64,000 nucleotides of DNA from Pseudomonas viridiflava (GCF_900573885.1 NZ_UPSE01000533.1:268992-332991); one strand, 5' to 3'. Shown: positions 7,942 to 16,619, counted from the stretch's first letter. The notes: generated by a model from the sequence alone, not told the origin. Numbers and translations are program-made.

Positions 7942-7995
7942 AATGGGCGGTCACTAACACGTTAGCCGTGGTGACTGCCCATTCAGTGACTGAAT
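7942..7995. terminator. Long inverted repeat plus adjacent palindrome after the DUF748 gene
   Basis: AATGGGCGGTCAC (7942-7954) and GTGACTGCCCATT (7971-7983) form a 13-bp stem with one G-T pair and a 16-nt loop. A perfect 15-nt palindrome, ATTCAGT-G-ACTGAAT (7981-7995), overlaps its last three bases. There is no T-run, so terminator function is inferred from position only. Confidence 0.5.
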
Positions 7996-8106
7996 GGTGC
8001 GTCCGCGTTCACAGCCGTGGGACGGCCGCGCTATAGTCGGCGTCTACATCTACTGAAACCGCCAGGTTCCATAGGAACTTGCTGCTATCCGTTTGAGGAT
8101 TTTCCG

Positions 8107-8952
8107 ATGAAGTTCGAAGGCACCCAGGCTTACGTCGCAACCGACGACCTTAAATTGGCAGTCAACGCTGCCATCACCCTGGAGCGCCCGCTGCTGGTCA
8201 AGGGTGAGCCGGGCACCGGTAAAACCATGCTGGCCGAGCAACTGGCCGCCTCGTTCGGCGCCAAGCTGATTACCTGGCACGTGAAGTCGACCACCAAAGC
8301 GCACCAGGGCCTGTACGAGTACGACGCGGTAAGCCGCCTGCGCGACTCGCAGCTGGACAGCGACAAAGTTCACGACGTGCGCAACTACATCAAGAAGGGC
8401 AAGCTCTGGGAAGCGTTCGAAAGCGATGAGCGCGTGATTCTGCTGATCGACGAAATCGACAAAGCCGACATCGAATTCCCCAACGACTTGCTGCAAGAAC
8501 TCGACAAGATGGAGTTCTACGTTTACGAGACCAACGAGACGATCAAGGCCAAGAAGCGCCCGATCATCATCATTACCTCGAACAACGAAAAAGAGCTGCC
8601 AGACGCCTTCCTGCGCCGCTGCTTCTTCCACTACATCGCCTTCCCCGATCGCGCCACGCTGCAGCAGATCGTTGACGTGCACTACCCCAACATCAAGAAA
8701 GACCTGGTGGCCGAAGCGCTCGATGTGTTCTTCGACGTGCGCAAGGTGCCGGGTCTGAAGAAAAAGCCTTCCACCTCCGAACTGGTCGACTGGCTGAAGC
8801 TGCTGATGGCCGACAACATCGGCGAAGCGGTACTGCGCGAGCGTGATCCCACCAAAGCGATTCCGCCGTTGGCGGGGGCGCTGGTGAAGAACGAGCAGGA
8901 TGTGCAACTGCTGGAACGCCTGGCCTTCATGAGCCGCCGCGCCGGCCGGTAA
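8107..8952 (+). CDS. MoxR-family AAA+ ATPase
   Basis: A 281-residue AAA+ protein with Walker A GEPGTGKT (33-40), Walker B ILLIDEID (111-118), sensor 1 IIITSNNEKELPDAFLRRC and C-terminal lid helices. MoxR ATPases act as chaperones with VWA partners, here the gene at 9117, and are thought to assemble or insert cofactors into target enzymes; the target is unknown. The ATG at 8107 follows GAGGA; longer in-frame extension lacks homology. A palindromic repeat occupies the 164 bp between this gene and the VWA gene. Confidence 0.93.
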   Translation: MKFEGTQAYVATDDLKLAVNAAITLERPLLVKGEPGTGKTMLAEQLAASFGAKLITWHVKSTTKAHQGLYEYDAVSRLRDSQLDSDKVHDVRNYIKKGKLWEAFESDERVILLIDEIDKADIEFPNDLLQELDKMEFYVYETNETIKAKKRPIIIITSNNEKELPDAFLRRCFFHYIAFPDRATLQQIVDVHYPNIKKDLVAEALDVFFDVRKVPGLKKKPSTSELVDWLKLLMADNIGEAVLRERDPTKAIPPLAGALVKNEQDVQLLERLAFMSRRAGR

Positions 8953-8970
8953 CAAAGTCAACTGCTGTGC

Positions 8971-9076
8971 ACCCCTCGCCCGCTTGCGGGAGAGGGGCCG
9001 GGGGAGAGGGTCTTAGCAGGCGACACCGTGTCGCCTGCCCCCCTCTCCCTAACCCTCTCCCCAAGGGGCGAGGGGA
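8971..9076. repeat. CCCTCTCCC-type palindromic repeat between moxR and VWA genes
   Basis: Clustered CCCCTC / GAGAGGGG inverted repeats flank a perfect GCAGGCGACA-CCG-TGTCGCCTGC hairpin (9016-9038). Relatives are at 14502-14622, 50158-50270 and 60108-60223. Noncoding intergenic repeat inserted inside a presumed operon. Confidence 0.75.
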
Positions 9077-9116
9077 CAGATTCGTGTAGGAACGCAACTC
9101 CAACGGAGACGCAGCC

Positions 9117-10295
9117 ATGCTGCTCAACCTATTCAACGAAATGCGCGCCGCCAAGGTTCCGGTCTCGGTGCGTGAGCTGCTGGATCTGATCAATGCGTTG
9201 AAGCACAACGTGACGTTCGCCGACATGGACGAGTTCTATTTCCTGTCGCGCACGATTCTGGTCAAGGACGAGCGCCATTTCGACAAGTTCGACCGTGCTT
9301 TCGGCGCCTATTTCAAAGGCCTGGAAAACCTTAACCAGCACATCGAGGCGTTGATCCCTGATGAGTGGCTGCGCAAGGAGTTCGAGCGTTCGCTGACGGA
9401 CGAAGAGCGCGCCAAGATCGAGTCGCTCGGTGGTCTGGACAAGCTGATCGAGGAGTTCAAGAAACGCCTCGAAGAGCAGAAAGAACGCCACGAAGGCGGC
9501 AATAAGTGGATCGGCACCGGCGGCACCAGCCCGTTCGGTTCAGGCGGCTTCAACCCTGAAGGCATTCGCGTTGGCGATGCCGGCAAGCGTCAGGGCAAGG
9601 CGGTAAAAGTCTGGGACCAGCGCGAGTACAAAAACCTCGACGACCAGGTGGAGCTCGGCACGCGCAATATCAAAGTGGCCCTGCGTCGCCTGCGCAAGTT
9701 CGCGCGTCAGGGTGCGCAGGATGAGCTGGATCTGGACGGCACCATCGACTTCACCGCCCGCGATGGCGGCTTGCTGAATATTCAGATGCGCCCGGAACGG
9801 CGCAACGCGGTGAAGCTGCTGATTCTGTTCGACATCGGCGGTTCGATGGACGCCCACGTGAAGGTCTGCGAAGAGTTGTTCTCGGCGTGCAAAACCGAGT
9901 TCAAGCACCTGGAGTATTTCTACTTCCACAACTTCGTTTACGAGTCAGTGTGGAAGAACAACCTGCGCCGCACGTCCGAGCGTTTTTCCACGCAGGATCT
10001 GCTGCACAAATACGGCGCCGACTACAAAGTGGTGTTTGTCGGCGACGCCGCCATGGCGCCCTACGAAATCACCCAGGCCGGCGGCAGCGTCGAGCACTGG
10101 AACGAAGAGCCGGGTTACGTGTGGATGCAGCGCTTCCGTGAGAAATACAAAAAGCTCATCTGGATCAACCCATACCCCAAAGACACCTGGAACTACACGG
10201 CTTCCACCAACATCGTTCGCGAGTTGCTGGAAGACCATATGTATCCCTTGAGCCTTCGCGGGCTGGAAGACGGGATGAAGTTCTTGTCGAAATAA
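9117..10295 (+). CDS. VWA domain-containing protein (CoxE-like), MoxR partner
   Basis: A 392-residue protein. Residues 1-125 are helical and charged (MLLNLFNEMRAAKVPVSVRELLDLI), followed by a Gly-rich linker (GGTSPFGSGGFNP) and a VWA domain from ~230. The MIDAS motif is DIGGSMD at 239-245 (DxGxS intact). Such proteins work with MoxR ATPases in metal-dependent protein remodelling. The moxR gene lies directly upstream in the same orientation. SD-like GGAG precedes the ATG. A strong terminator follows at 10316. Confidence 0.92.
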   Translation: MLLNLFNEMRAAKVPVSVRELLDLINALKHNVTFADMDEFYFLSRTILVKDERHFDKFDRAFGAYFKGLENLNQHIEALIPDEWLRKEFERSLTDEERAKIESLGGLDKLIEEFKKRLEEQKERHEGGNKWIGTGGTSPFGSGGFNPEGIRVGDAGKRQGKAVKVWDQREYKNLDDQVELGTRNIKVALRRLRKFARQGAQDELDLDGTIDFTARDGGLLNIQMRPERRNAVKLLILFDIGGSMDAHVKVCEELFSACKTEFKHLEYFYFHNFVYESVWKNNLRRTSERFSTQDLLHKYGADYKVVFVGDAAMAPYEITQAGGSVEHWNEEPGYVWMQRFREKYKKLIWINPYPKDTWNYTASTNIVRELLEDHMYPLSLRGLEDGMKFLSK

Positions 10296-10315
10296 GCGGC
10301 GTTAAGCCAATAAAA

Positions 10316-10346
10316 AAACGGGCCTCGAAAGGGCCCGTTTGTTTTA
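10316..10346 (+). terminator. Rho-independent terminator after the VWA gene
   Basis: AAACGGGCC (10316-10324) pairs with GGCCCGTTT (10332-10340) around a TCGAAAG loop and is followed by GTTTT. The A-run on the left also makes it usable in the opposite direction for the convergent DUF2937 gene. Confidence 0.92.
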
Positions 10347-10357
10347 TTGGCTGGCGG

Positions 10358-10432
10358 TTGTTGGGCTTCGCTGCGCTCAACCCAACCTACGGTTTCGGCG
10401 TAGGTTGGGTTGAGCGCAGCGAAGCCCAACAA
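10358..10432. repeat. Perfect 33-bp-arm palindrome (GTAGGTTGGGTTGAGC-type REP pair)
   Basis: Left arm 10358-10390 and right arm 10400-10432 are exact inverted copies around GGTTTCGGC. The arm unit GTAGGTTGGGTTGAGCGCAG... is a widespread proteobacterial intergenic repeat. A single diverged half lies at 19699-19730. It sits between the convergent VWA and DUF2937 genes. Confidence 0.85.
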
Positions 10433-10444
10433 ACCACGCGACAG

Positions 10445-10978
10445 TCACCGCCAGGGCCGCTGCTCATGCTGGGTGACTTTATGGGTGCGGTTCACGCCCA
10501 AGGTCCACCCTGCCCCCAGCACCACCAGCTCAATCAGAAACGCCAACAAGAACGCGCAGAAAACGCCCCAGGCAATCGCCTCCGGCGCCAGCAGCACCTG
10601 GTAGCGATACCCGTCGTAGGTTTCCTTGAACAGCTCAGGATTGGGATTGAACGCCACGTGCCACACCCGCCCGTACCACGGCCCGGTCATGGCTTGCCAT
10701 TCGCGGTCCAGCAGGCGCGAGCGCACCAGTAGGTTGGTCAGGCTATTAGCGTCGCTGGCAAATACCGGGTCGCTACTGGCGCGGTAGTGGGCGACCAGCG
10801 CGTCGAGGTCGCCGTTAAAGAACTGATTGGCGGTCTGGCGGAAGCCGCTGAGGCTCTGTTCCGATTCCTTCCAATGCGCTTCGATGCGCTGGCTGTAGTC
10901 GTTGATAAAGCCCGGAATCTGCACGCCGACCAGCAGGCCGACGGCAAACAACACCAAACGTAGATAACTTCTGAACAT
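10445..10978 (-). CDS. DUF2937 family membrane protein
   Basis: A 177-residue protein with an N-terminal helix (YLRLVLFAVGLLVGVQIPGFI) and a C-terminal helix (AIAWGVFCAFLLAFLIELVVLGAGW) flanking a periplasmic or cytoplasmic middle region with SEQSLSGFRQTANQFFNGDL. This pattern and length match DUF2937, of unknown function. The gene lies 39 bp downstream of the glutamine amidotransferase gene on the same strand, so the pair is probably cotranscribed. Starts at ATG 10978 with GGAGCGGGC upstream. Confidence 0.85.
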   Translation of the reverse strand: MFRSYLRLVLFAVGLLVGVQIPGFINDYSQRIEAHWKESEQSLSGFRQTANQFFNGDLDALVAHYRASSDPVFASDANSLTNLLVRSRLLDREWQAMTGPWYGRVWHVAFNPNPELFKETYDGYRYQVLLAPEAIAWGVFCAFLLAFLIELVVLGAGWTLGVNRTHKVTQHEQRPWR

Positions 10979-11017
10979 GCCCGCTCCTTAATGCTCCCTG
11001 AAGGTTCGCTGCCCGAC

Positions 11018-11791
11018 TTAGCTGCGTCCGTTGGCGATGCATTCGCCCCGGCGCCACAAGCTCCATTCGCCAGGTTGGTACAAGCTCCAGCTTTCGTTTT
11101 CCGTCAGTGGCTCGGTGGCCAATACCGTCACCACATCGTTCGGCGTGGTTTCGGCCTGGAAGTCGACGATCACATCCACATCCTTCAACCGCGCCGGCCC
11201 GAACGGTGAGCGGCGGGTGATTTGCGCCAGCTTGGTCGAGCAATAGGCAAACAGCCAGTCACCATCGCTCAACAGACAATTGAACACCCCTTTGGTGCGG
11301 TACGCCGTGCAGGCGCGTACCAGGGTCGGCAAGAGCATTTCCACCGACACCGGGCGCGGGAACGCGCTGCGAATCTGGTTCAGCAGATCGCAAAAGGCGG
11401 CTTCGCTATCGGTGTCGCCAACCGGCCAGTAAAAGCTCGGTGCCGGGGCGAAGTCGGCCAGTTGGCCGTTGTGCGCGAAGCACCAGTTGCGGCCCCACAG
11501 TTCACGTACGAATGGGTGCGTGTTGGCCAGGCAAACCTTGCCGACGTTGGCCTGACGAATGTGGCCAATCACGGTTTCGCTTTTGATCGGATAGCGCTGC
11601 ACCAGCTTGGCCACTTCCGAATCGACGCTCGCTTGCGGGTCCTGGAACAGGCGCAAGCCGCGTCCCTCGTAGAAGGCGATGCCCCAACCGTCGCGGTGCG
11701 GGCCGGTGCCGCCGCCGCGCTGCATCAGGCCGGTAAAACTGAACACGATGTCGGTCGGTACGTTGGCACTCATGCCCAACAATTCACACAT
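11018..11791 (-). CDS. Class II glutamine amidotransferase (YafJ-like)
   Basis: A 257-residue Ntn-type glutaminase domain. It begins MCELLGMSANVPTDIVFSF with Cys2 as nucleophile after Met removal. It then shows GGGTGPHRDGWGIAFYEG, IGHIRQAN and THPFVRELWGRNWCFAHNGQL, all hallmark blocks of stand-alone class II amidotransferases. These release ammonia from glutamine or hydrolyse gamma-glutamyl bonds; no synthetase partner is encoded nearby, so the physiological substrate is unknown. It lies upstream of DUF2937 and downstream of a membrane-protein gene on the same strand. Confidence 0.92.
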   Translation of the reverse strand: MCELLGMSANVPTDIVFSFTGLMQRGGGTGPHRDGWGIAFYEGRGLRLFQDPQASVDSEVAKLVQRYPIKSETVIGHIRQANVGKVCLANTHPFVRELWGRNWCFAHNGQLADFAPAPSFYWPVGDTDSEAAFCDLLNQIRSAFPRPVSVEMLLPTLVRACTAYRTKGVFNCLLSDGDWLFAYCSTKLAQITRRSPFGPARLKDVDVIVDFQAETTPNDVVTVLATEPLTENESWSLYQPGEWSLWRRGECIANGRS

Positions 11792-11828
11792 GGCTCAACT
11801 CTTCCAGACAGCTGGATTGGGCAGGGGC

Positions 11829-12341
11829 TTAAAGGCGAGGCTCGATTCGCTCGCGACGGCCGCCCCCGCCACTGGCGGGCTGCGTACGGGTGTCGGCGGC
11901 TGGTCTGATATAGGGCTGGCCTTGCGGCTCGCGCTCCATCAATTCACGCAGGGTCGGTTCGTCTTCAGCAATCGGTGCGGGCTCGGCCTTGGCGGCTTTG
12001 CGCTTGTTCCAGGCGCGCTCGATGGGCCAGCGGATCAGCACAAACACGATATAAACCACCAGCGCGATCATGCCGTACATGGCCAGATCAGACACGGCGG
12101 TCCACATGTTGCTGCCCACTTTGAACAGTAGATCCAGCGCAGTCACTGCCACAGCCGGGGCGTACAGTTCTTTGCCGGGATCGACCACAGTAGGCGTGAA
12201 CAGCAGCACTGCAATCACCAACCGCAGCGGCTCGCGCAGGTAGCGCCACATCCAGCCTGTCATCAGGAAGCTCACCAGCAAACAACCCAGGGCAGCAATG
12301 GCATACAGGCCCCAGGCGAGGACGTAATCGTGTTCGTTCAT
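11829..12341 (-). CDS. Conserved membrane protein of unknown function
   Basis: A 170-residue protein with three hydrophobic helices (about residues 8-30, 38-51, 86-104) and a polar, Pro-rich and Arg-rich cytoplasmic tail (PYIRPAADTRTQPASGGGGRRER). The loop TPTVVDPGKELYAPAVAV between helices 2 and 3 is conserved-looking and recalls MFS-unrelated Pseudomonas envelope proteins. I do not recognise a named family. First gene of a likely three-gene unit with the glutamine amidotransferase and DUF2937; divergent from the S9 peptidase. Confidence 0.8.
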   Translation of the reverse strand: MNEHDYVLAWGLYAIAALGCLLVSFLMTGWMWRYLREPLRLVIAVLLFTPTVVDPGKELYAPAVAVTALDLLFKVGSNMWTAVSDLAMYGMIALVVYIVFVLIRWPIERAWNKRKAAKAEPAPIAEDEPTLRELMEREPQGQPYIRPAADTRTQPASGGGGRRERIEPRL

Positions 12342-12439
12342 GCGGTTCGTGGCGATGCTGGCGAAGGGGCGCTTATGATAGCGGCTTTTCTCCTGCCCGG
12401 CGCGTCTGACGTCGGCCGCCTTTGCTCTGGAGTTCTGGT

Positions 12440-14491
12440 ATGCCGCAAGCCCCTATCGCCCGCATCGAAAACGGCAACGATCCGTACCACTGGCTGGAAA
12501 ACCGCGACACTTCCGAGGTACTCGAATACCTCAACGCCGAGAACGCCTACCTCGACGCGCAACTGGCCGAACAAACTGAGCTGCGCGAGCAGTTGTTCGC
12601 CGAAATCAAAGGGCGCATTCGCGAGACCGACCTGTCGCTGCCCTCGCCCTGGGGCCCGCACCTGTATTACACCCGCACCACGGCCGGCGATGAATACCCG
12701 CGCCATTACCGCTGCGCTCGCCCGGCCGATGGCAGCCACACCGTGGACGAAGCCAGCGAGCAACTGTTGCTCGACCCGAACGAACTGGCGAACGGCGGCT
12801 TCCTGTCTCTGGGCGCTTTTAGCGTCAGCCCCGACTACGCCCGCCTCGCCTACAGCCTGGACACCAGCGGCGACGAGATTTATCAGCTGTTCGTGAAAGA
12901 GCTGGCGAGCGGCGCCATCACCGCCCTGCCCTTCGACGACTGCGACGGCAGCATGACCTGGGCCAACGACAGCCAGACCCTGTTTTTCGGCGAACTGGAC
13001 GACACCCACCGCCCTTACCGCCTGAACCGCTACGCCCTGGGCACCGAAGGCGCCGAGCGCGTATTCGAAGAGCCCGATGGCCGCTTCTTTGTGAATTGCT
13101 ACCGCAGCAGCTCCGAACGCCAGCTGTTCGTGCTGCTCAACAGCAAAACCACCTGCGAAACCTGGGCGCTGGACGCCGATACGCCACACGGCACGTTCAC
13201 CTGCCTGGCGCCGCGCGAGGAAGGCCACGAATACTTCGTCGACCACGGCCGCCTGGTCCATGGCGCCGACGCCGGCCAATGGGGCTGGGTAATTCGCAGC
13301 AACCAGACCGGCATCAACTTCGCCCTGTACCACGCCGCCACCGCCGGCGTGCCGGCGCGCAGTGACTGGCAAGAACTGATCGCGCATAACCCGGACGTGA
13401 TGCTCGAAGACATCACCCTCAACGCCGGCGCCATGGTGCTGAGCCTGCGCGAAGGTGGCCTTCCGATTCTGCAAGTGCACGGCCTGGGCCAGGCGCCCGC
13501 GCGGGTGCAACTGCCCGACGCGGCGTACAGCCTGCACGTGCAAGACAGTCTGGAATTCGACAGCGAGGTGATTCGGCTGCGTTATGAAGCGCTCAACCGC
13601 CCGGCCCAAGTGCGCCAGCTGCACCTGGTGACTGGCGAGCAAATCGTGCTGAAAGAAACGCCGGTTGAAGGCGTGTTCGATGCTGATGCCTATGTCAGCC
13701 AGCGCCTGTGGGCGACGGCCGCCGACGGCACGCAAATCCCCGTCAGCCTGGTGGCGCGCCGCGACGTGCTGGGCAAACCGGCGCCGTTCTATCTTTATGG
13801 CTACGGTGCTTACGGCTCCAGCCTGGACCCGTGGTTTTCCCATGCCCGCCTGAGCTTGCTGGACCGTGGGTTCGTCTTTGCCATCGCCCATATCCGTGGC
13901 GGCGGGGAACTGGGGGAAGCGTGGTACCGCGCCGGCAAACTGGAGCACAAGGCCAATACTTTCAGCGACTTCATCGCCTGCGCAGAGCAGGTGATTGCCG
14001 AGGGCTACACAACCCGCAGCCAGCTCGCCATCAGCGGCGGCAGCGCCGGCGGTTTGCTGATTGGCGCGGTGCTTAACCAACGCCCCGACCTGTTCGCCGC
14101 CGCCATCGCCGAAGTGCCGTTTGTGGATGTGCTGAACACCATGCAGAACCCCGACCTGCCGCTGACCATCACCGAGTACGACGAATGGGGCGACCCGAAC
14201 GACCCCGACGTATTCCAGCGCATCAAAGGCTACGCACCGTACGAAAACGTAAGCGCCCAGGCCTACCCGGCATTGCTGGCCGTGGCCGGTTACAACGACA
14301 GCCGCGTGCAGTACTGGGAAGCAGCGAAATGGGTGGCCAAGCTGCGCGCGCACAAAACCGACGACAACCTGCTGCTACTGAAAACCGACCTCGGCGCCGG
14401 TCATGGCGGAATGAGCGGGCGGTATCAGGGCATAAAGGATGTGGCGCTGGAATATGCGTTTCTGCTGAAGGTGTTGGGGTTGGCGGGGTGA
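12440..14491 (+). CDS. S9 family peptidase, oligopeptidase B type
   Basis: A 683-residue prolyl-oligopeptidase-fold enzyme. Residues ~1-400 form the beta-propeller gate, opening with DPYHWLENRDTSEVLEYLNAE; the C-terminal ~270 residues are the alpha/beta-hydrolase. The catalytic Ser is in ISGGSAGGLL (about 535), the Asp region is AGYNDSRVQYWEAAKW and the His is in DLGAGHGGMSGRYQ. Oligopeptidase B cleaves short peptides after Arg or Lys in the cytoplasm. The ATG at 12440 is preferred: GGAG lies 7 nt upstream. Divergent from the membrane protein gene. The ptrB name would be reasonable but is not proven. Confidence 0.93.
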   Translation: MPQAPIARIENGNDPYHWLENRDTSEVLEYLNAENAYLDAQLAEQTELREQLFAEIKGRIRETDLSLPSPWGPHLYYTRTTAGDEYPRHYRCARPADGSHTVDEASEQLLLDPNELANGGFLSLGAFSVSPDYARLAYSLDTSGDEIYQLFVKELASGAITALPFDDCDGSMTWANDSQTLFFGELDDTHRPYRLNRYALGTEGAERVFEEPDGRFFVNCYRSSSERQLFVLLNSKTTCETWALDADTPHGTFTCLAPREEGHEYFVDHGRLVHGADAGQWGWVIRSNQTGINFALYHAATAGVPARSDWQELIAHNPDVMLEDITLNAGAMVLSLREGGLPILQVHGLGQAPARVQLPDAAYSLHVQDSLEFDSEVIRLRYEALNRPAQVRQLHLVTGEQIVLKETPVEGVFDADAYVSQRLWATAADGTQIPVSLVARRDVLGKPAPFYLYGYGAYGSSLDPWFSHARLSLLDRGFVFAIAHIRGGGELGEAWYRAGKLEHKANTFSDFIACAEQVIAEGYTTRSQLAISGGSAGGLLIGAVLNQRPDLFAAAIAEVPFVDVLNTMQNPDLPLTITEYDEWGDPNDPDVFQRIKGYAPYENVSAQAYPALLAVAGYNDSRVQYWEAAKWVAKLRAHKTDDNLLLLKTDLGAGHGGMSGRYQGIKDVALEYAFLLKVLGLAG

Positions 14492-14501
14492 CTCCCGTTC
14501 T

Positions 14502-14622
14502 CCTCGCCCTCTCCCCCGGCCCCTCTCCCGCAAGCGGGCGAGGGGTGACGTAAGGCTACAGGCGAGCCCCATTCGCGCCCTCTCCCGATTACGGGAGAGG
14601 GCTGGGGTGAGGGGCCGTTGAT
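14502..14622. repeat. CCCTCTCCC-type palindromic repeat
   Basis: Two inverted CCCTCTCCC / GGGAGAGGG units, one with CCCGCAAGCGGG and one with CCCGATTACGGG at the centre. Same family as 8971-9076. It separates the convergent peptidase and proline-rich protein genes. Confidence 0.7.
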
Positions 14623-14633
14623 GTGGGCATGCC

Positions 14634-14936
14634 CTATTCCTCAACCCTTGGCCTCACCGGCTCCGCCGGTTTGACCTTTGGCGTGCTCGGCGCCTGCTGC
14701 ATTTGCGGCAAGCCGTTGTCGCGCGGGTTGACGGTATTGGCCGGTGGCGCCGTGCGCGGGTTATAGGTGCCCGGCGTGGTGGGCCGTGCGGCGGGTGCCG
14801 GCATCGGCACGGAGCGCGGCTGAATGGTCTGGTAGGGATTGGGCGTGGCTGTGCCAGGCGAACCCGGCGTGGCCGCCATCGTTGCGGCCGAGGCCAGAAC
14901 ACCGGCACTCAGCACCATCAATCTGAACAGTTGCAT
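14634..14936 (-). CDS. Secreted proline-rich small protein
   Basis: A 100-residue protein with a Sec signal peptide (MQLFRLMVLSAGVLASAATMAA, cleavage probably after AMAA-like ATMAA). The mature part is low-complexity, rich in Pro, Thr and Ala, with repeated PxxP and NPR motifs. It is probably periplasmic and disordered. No known domain. The codon pattern fits its neighbours, and the signal peptide supports translation. It is divergent from the spermidine-synthase-like gene. Confidence 0.7.
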   Translation of the reverse strand: MQLFRLMVLSAGVLASAATMAATPGSPGTATPNPYQTIQPRSVPMPAPAARPTTPGTYNPRTAPPANTVNPRDNGLPQMQQAPSTPKVKPAEPVRPRVEE

Positions 14937-14999
14937 AACGCACCTCCGTAACCGTGACGTGAACGTTAGACTACGCGCCCCGTATAAGGCTCACCCTCA

Positions 15000-15680
15000 A
15001 TGAAACGCTTTGTTCTGCTCGACACTGCCCCCATCCCCGAAAACGGCGGCGCCCTGTGCCTGTTCGAGTACGGCGAAGATTTCGTCATCAAGATTCAGGG
15101 TGGCGACGGCGGCCAGTTGATGAACACGCGTATGCACGGTTCCGAAGATGCGCTGGCTGAAATCCCCTGCAAGCAGATCGCCCACCGCCCTGCCCCGCGC
15201 GTGCTGATCGGCGGGCTGGGCATGGGGTTCACCCTGGCCGCCGCCCTGAAGAATCTGGGCGCCACGGCACAGGTGGTCGTGGCCGAACTGGTGCCCGGCG
15301 TTATCGAGTGGAACCGCGGCCCGCTCGGCTTGAAAGCCGGTATGCCGATTGACGACCCGCGCGCAGAAATCCGCTGTGCCGACGTCGCCCAGGTGCTGCA
15401 AGGCGAACCGGCCGGCTTCGACGCCATCATGCTCGACGTCGACAACGGCCCCGAAGGCCTCACGCAAAAAGGCAACAGCTGGCTCTACTCCGCCGCCGGC
15501 TTGGGCAGCTGCCACCGCGCGCTGCGGCCTAAAGGCATTCTGGCGGTGTGGTCGGCCAGCGCCGACCGCAAATTCTCCGAGCGCGTGGCCAAGGCCGGGT
15601 TTTCGGTCAAAGAAGTGCAGGTGTATGCCCACGGCAACAAAGGCACGCGCCACACCATCTGGATTGCGGAAAAACGCTGA
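15000..15680 (+). CDS. Spermidine synthase-like methyltransferase-fold protein
   Basis: A 226-residue protein with a Rossmann SAM-binding core: VLIGGLGMGFTLAAALKNLG (motif I), VVVAELVPGVIEWNRG (acidic motif II) and YDAIMLDVDNGP (post-motif). The overall order matches spermidine-synthase-like proteins, but the N-terminal tetramerisation part is short, so polyamine synthesis is not assured. I infer an aminopropyl- or methyltransferase. It is followed by yajD and a TrmH-family gene in the same direction with short gaps, likely one transcript. Confidence 0.85.
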   Translation: MKRFVLLDTAPIPENGGALCLFEYGEDFVIKIQGGDGGQLMNTRMHGSEDALAEIPCKQIAHRPAPRVLIGGLGMGFTLAAALKNLGATAQVVVAELVPGVIEWNRGPLGLKAGMPIDDPRAEIRCADVAQVLQGEPAGFDAIMLDVDNGPEGLTQKGNSWLYSAAGLGSCHRALRPKGILAVWSASADRKFSERVAKAGFSVKEVQVYAHGNKGTRHTIWIAEKR

Positions 15681-15750
15681 AGCCCTTGAGAAGCCCGCGC
15701 GCCGGGCTCACCATTACCGCACTCTCAACCTGGACTGAACAGGACATCCC

Positions 15751-16122
15751 ATGAGCACTGAAAAATCGGCGGCCACCCTTAAAACCGACCGGCTGATCGC
15801 CGAAGCCCAGCGCAGCCGTGAAGAAGGCTATCGAGCCAAAGCCCTGAAGATGTACCCGCACATTTGCGGGCGCTGCCAGCGCGAGTTCGAAGGCAAACGC
15901 CTGAGCGAACTGACCGTGCACCACCGCGACCACAACCACGACAACAACCCGCAAGACGGTTCCAACTGGGAACTGCTCTGCCTGTTCTGTCACGACAACG
16001 AACACTCGCGCTACACCGACCAGCAGTACTTCAGCGAAGGCTCCACCGCCAGCCCGACCGGGCCGAAAGTCACCCACAAAGCCTTTGCCGACCTGGCTGC
16101 CCTGTTGAAGAGCAAAGAATAA
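15751..16122 (+). CDS. yajD: HNH nuclease family protein YajD
   Basis: A 123-residue protein with an HNH zinc-finger nuclease motif: CGRCQREF..., then LTVHHRDHNHDNNPQDGSNWELLCLFCHDNEHS. The CxxC and CxxC pairs bind zinc, and the HH-N-H set is intact. YajD is broadly conserved with unknown cellular substrate. It lies 70 bp after the spermidine-synthase-like gene and 11 bp before the TrmH-family gene. Confidence 0.92.
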   Translation: MSTEKSAATLKTDRLIAEAQRSREEGYRAKALKMYPHICGRCQREFEGKRLSELTVHHRDHNHDNNPQDGSNWELLCLFCHDNEHSRYTDQQYFSEGSTASPTGPKVTHKAFADLAALLKSKE

Positions 16123-16133
16123 GAGAGTGTTTC

Positions 16134-16619
16134 GTGGCTAATCGTCGCTACAGCTGTATTGGTTTGTTCAACCCCAAATCCCCTGACAACGTCGGCGCCG
16201 TCATGCGCGCCGCCGGCTGTTATGGCGTGAACTCGGTGTTCTACACCGGCAAGCGCTACGCCCGTGCGCAGGAATTCGCCACCGACACCAAGATGGTCCA
16301 CCAGGACATTCCCTTGATCGGCATCGAAGACCTGCAAAGCATCATTCCACTGGGCTGTACGCCGGTGGCGGTGGAGCTGGTAGAAGGCGCAAAACCATTG
16401 ACCGAATACACCCACCCCGACCGCGCCATTTACATCTTCGGCCCCGAAGATGGCTCGCTGAGCAAAGAGGTACTGGCCTGGTGCGAAGAGGTGATCTACA
16501 TCCCCACCAACGGCTGCATGAATCTGGCGGCGACAGTAAACGTGGTGCTGTATGACCGACTGGCAAAGGGGCTGAATACCAAGTCCGGGCCGCTGTTCGG
16601 GAAGTCGTTTCAATCCTGA
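16134..16619 (+). CDS. TrmH (SpoU)-family RNA methyltransferase
   Basis: A 161-residue SPOUT-type enzyme: SCIGLFNPKSPDNVGAVMRAAGCYGV (motif 1), IYIFGPEDGSLSKEV (motif 2) and YIPTNGCMNLAATVNVVLYDRL (motif 3, trefoil knot SAM site). The GxE-type residue of motif 2 is present. The usual Ser in motif 3 is replaced in a MNLAATVN context. It probably 2'-O-methylates tRNA or rRNA; the target cannot be assigned. GTG start at 16134 with AAGAGAG upstream; an extended reading frame overlaps yajD and is not coding. Confidence 0.88.
   Translation: MANRRYSCIGLFNPKSPDNVGAVMRAAGCYGVNSVFYTGKRYARAQEFATDTKMVHQDIPLIGIEDLQSIIPLGCTPVAVELVEGAKPLTEYTHPDRAIYIFGPEDGSLSKEVLAWCEEVIYIPTNGCMNLAATVNVVLYDRLAKGLNTKSGPLFGKSFQS

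Noticed and set aside
12338..14353. Very long open frame antisense to the S9 oligopeptidase
   Set aside because: The sense strand encodes a clear peptidase with all catalytic motifs; the antisense frame reflects high GC at third positions.
15864..16133. N-terminal extension of the TrmH-family gene
   Set aside because: It overlaps yajD in another frame; the GTG at 16134 gives the family start.
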